NCBI GenBank assembly: GCA_947561395.2
Contig: OX387184.1
Coordinates: forward strand, 310,001 to 374,000
Reading direction: 5' to 3'
DNA: 64,000 nucleotides
DNA from: Buxus sempervirens
Taxonomy: Eukaryota > Streptophyta > Magnoliopsida > Buxales > Buxaceae
The notes beneath the pieces were generated by a model that worked only from the letters and a program-made list of their open reading frames with translations, was not told where the DNA came from and made no database searches. Below are positions 63,801 through 64,000 of the stretch, one piece after another (positions within the stretch are counted from its first letter, which is position 1; each line of letters opens with the position of its first letter). Both the position numbers and the translations under genes were made by a program.

Positions 63801-64000
63801 AGACATTGACTTCGTTTCGACAGCTTCAGTAGGATCCAGCACAGAGTCTGCATCGTCATCCTTTTCGACCAGATCGTCAGAGCCGGTATCAATTCCATTG
63901 ACAAAGACGTAGGAGCAATCGGTGTCATCCTTAGCATCTCCATCTATCTCCTCTGTAATGTCATCCTTAGCATCTCCATCTATCTCCTCTGTAATATCAT
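57816..64000 (-). CDS. Proton pump-interactor-like protein, long form, 5' end outside window
   Basis: Seven coding exons in the window close in phase: 64000 (open)-61770, 61680-61522, 61383-61204, 61123-60929, 59211-59113, 59023-58415 and 58160-57816, giving at least 1271 residues. The first 690 or so are acidic and repetitive. The conserved core starts at RPFRFLIRIPRYIDDNIREK and continues as coiled coil (MKRATCSEYRGNFEAAKSEE, NEYFRMYRDDMKAANDYA, VETIMELWNKNDEF). A KR/E-rich helix follows, then a single C-terminal membrane anchor (WMWILLMAMLVLVLFLVG). Arabidopsis PPI1 has this core and tail, is about 612 aa, sits at ER/plasma membrane and stimulates the plasma-membrane proton ATPase by binding its C-terminus. 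This protein is at least twice as long because of its N-terminal extension. The start codon lies to the right of the window. The 1.7-kb fourth intron holds LINE-like tails. No stops or frameshifts. Confidence 0.9.
59863..60271. repeat. Tandem duplication, about 207 bp x 2, LINE-tail-like
   Basis: 59863-60069 and 60070-60271 match (AAGTTGCTAGACTTAGCAAA and TACATTCCTCTTTTAATCTT in both). The end of each unit, TTTTAATCTTAATG(A/G)A..TTCATCACTTAT, resembles the tail of plant LINEs; an A-rich run follows near 60298. Located in an intron of the proton pump-interactor gene. Confidence 0.75.
61925..62320 (-). repeat. Tandem duplication inside the coding region
   Basis: Two diverged copies (61925-62141, about 72 codons; 62142-62320, about 60 codons). 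Both encode the series CVxDVENEGDSL, ICQEAKAIEE, DGTTLSSP and DDMD. The first also carries an additional NGRDGNDKP segment. The frame is kept. Confidence 0.85.
63926..63997 (-). repeat. 36-bp in-frame tandem repeat (12 residues)
   Basis: Two copies, nearly identical, of a unit encoding DITEEIDGDAKD at the window edge. It may continue beyond the window. In-frame, so it only lengthens the acidic region. Confidence 0.85.

Overview
This window is nuclear DNA from a flowering plant. It has AT-rich intergenic DNA, split genes with GT-AG introns, plant-only families (L-type lectin receptor kinase, DC1, SBP-box, subtilase, proton pump-interactor) and many plant transposon types, including a Cassandra TRIM whose LTRs carry a 5S rRNA-like core. 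Nothing looks grass-specific; a dicot or magnoliid is my guess, but the species cannot be named from the sequence.

Layout. 1-13 kb: a 1.26 kb near-identical direct repeat (1-1261 and 11751-13009) brackets a decayed block. The block holds an L-type lectin receptor kinase broken by a young Cassandra insertion, a frameshifted bulb-lectin (EP1-like) remnant and a YUCCA-like flavin monooxygenase remnant. 13-17 kb: no recognisable gene, but one end of a CACTA transposon. 17.3-18.1 kb: a single-exon DC1 gene (minus). 20.4-24.8 kb: an intact ten-exon long-form SBP-box factor of the SPL14 type (minus). 25-29 kb: intergenic with a small MULE-type MITE, a micro-rearrangement and a 5'-truncated SINE/LINE tail with target duplications. 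29.3-34.7 kb: probably one plus-strand gene encoding a small basic coiled-coil protein, whose long 5' intron holds two decayed LINE pieces. 35.3-39.1 kb: an intact eleven-exon subtilase (minus). 39.5-53.2 kb: a transposon-dominated tract. Its centrepiece is a 3.2 kb element with long terminal inverted repeats, a perfect 10-bp target duplication and three arrays of a degenerate GGTACC-centred repeat. 53.6-56.5 kb: a three-exon gene for a small plastid-type membrane protein whose second intron holds a 1.7 kb transposon. 57.8-64 kb: the 3' part of a very long proton pump-interactor gene (minus), open at the window edge.

The genes do not form a pathway; this is ordinary plant gene spacing with heavy transposon traffic. 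Every multi-exon model below was built by matching GT/AG sites and checking that codon phase closes across all exons. The SPL (1084 aa), subtilase (769 aa) and plastid protein (186 aa) models close exactly. The receptor kinase (675 aa) closes only when the Cassandra element and one copy of its 5-bp target duplication are left out of the count.

Most notable: the Cassandra-inactivated receptor kinase, the GGTACC-array foldback element at 41-44 kb, and a pair of small MULE-like MITEs with perfect target duplications that appear to be one family.
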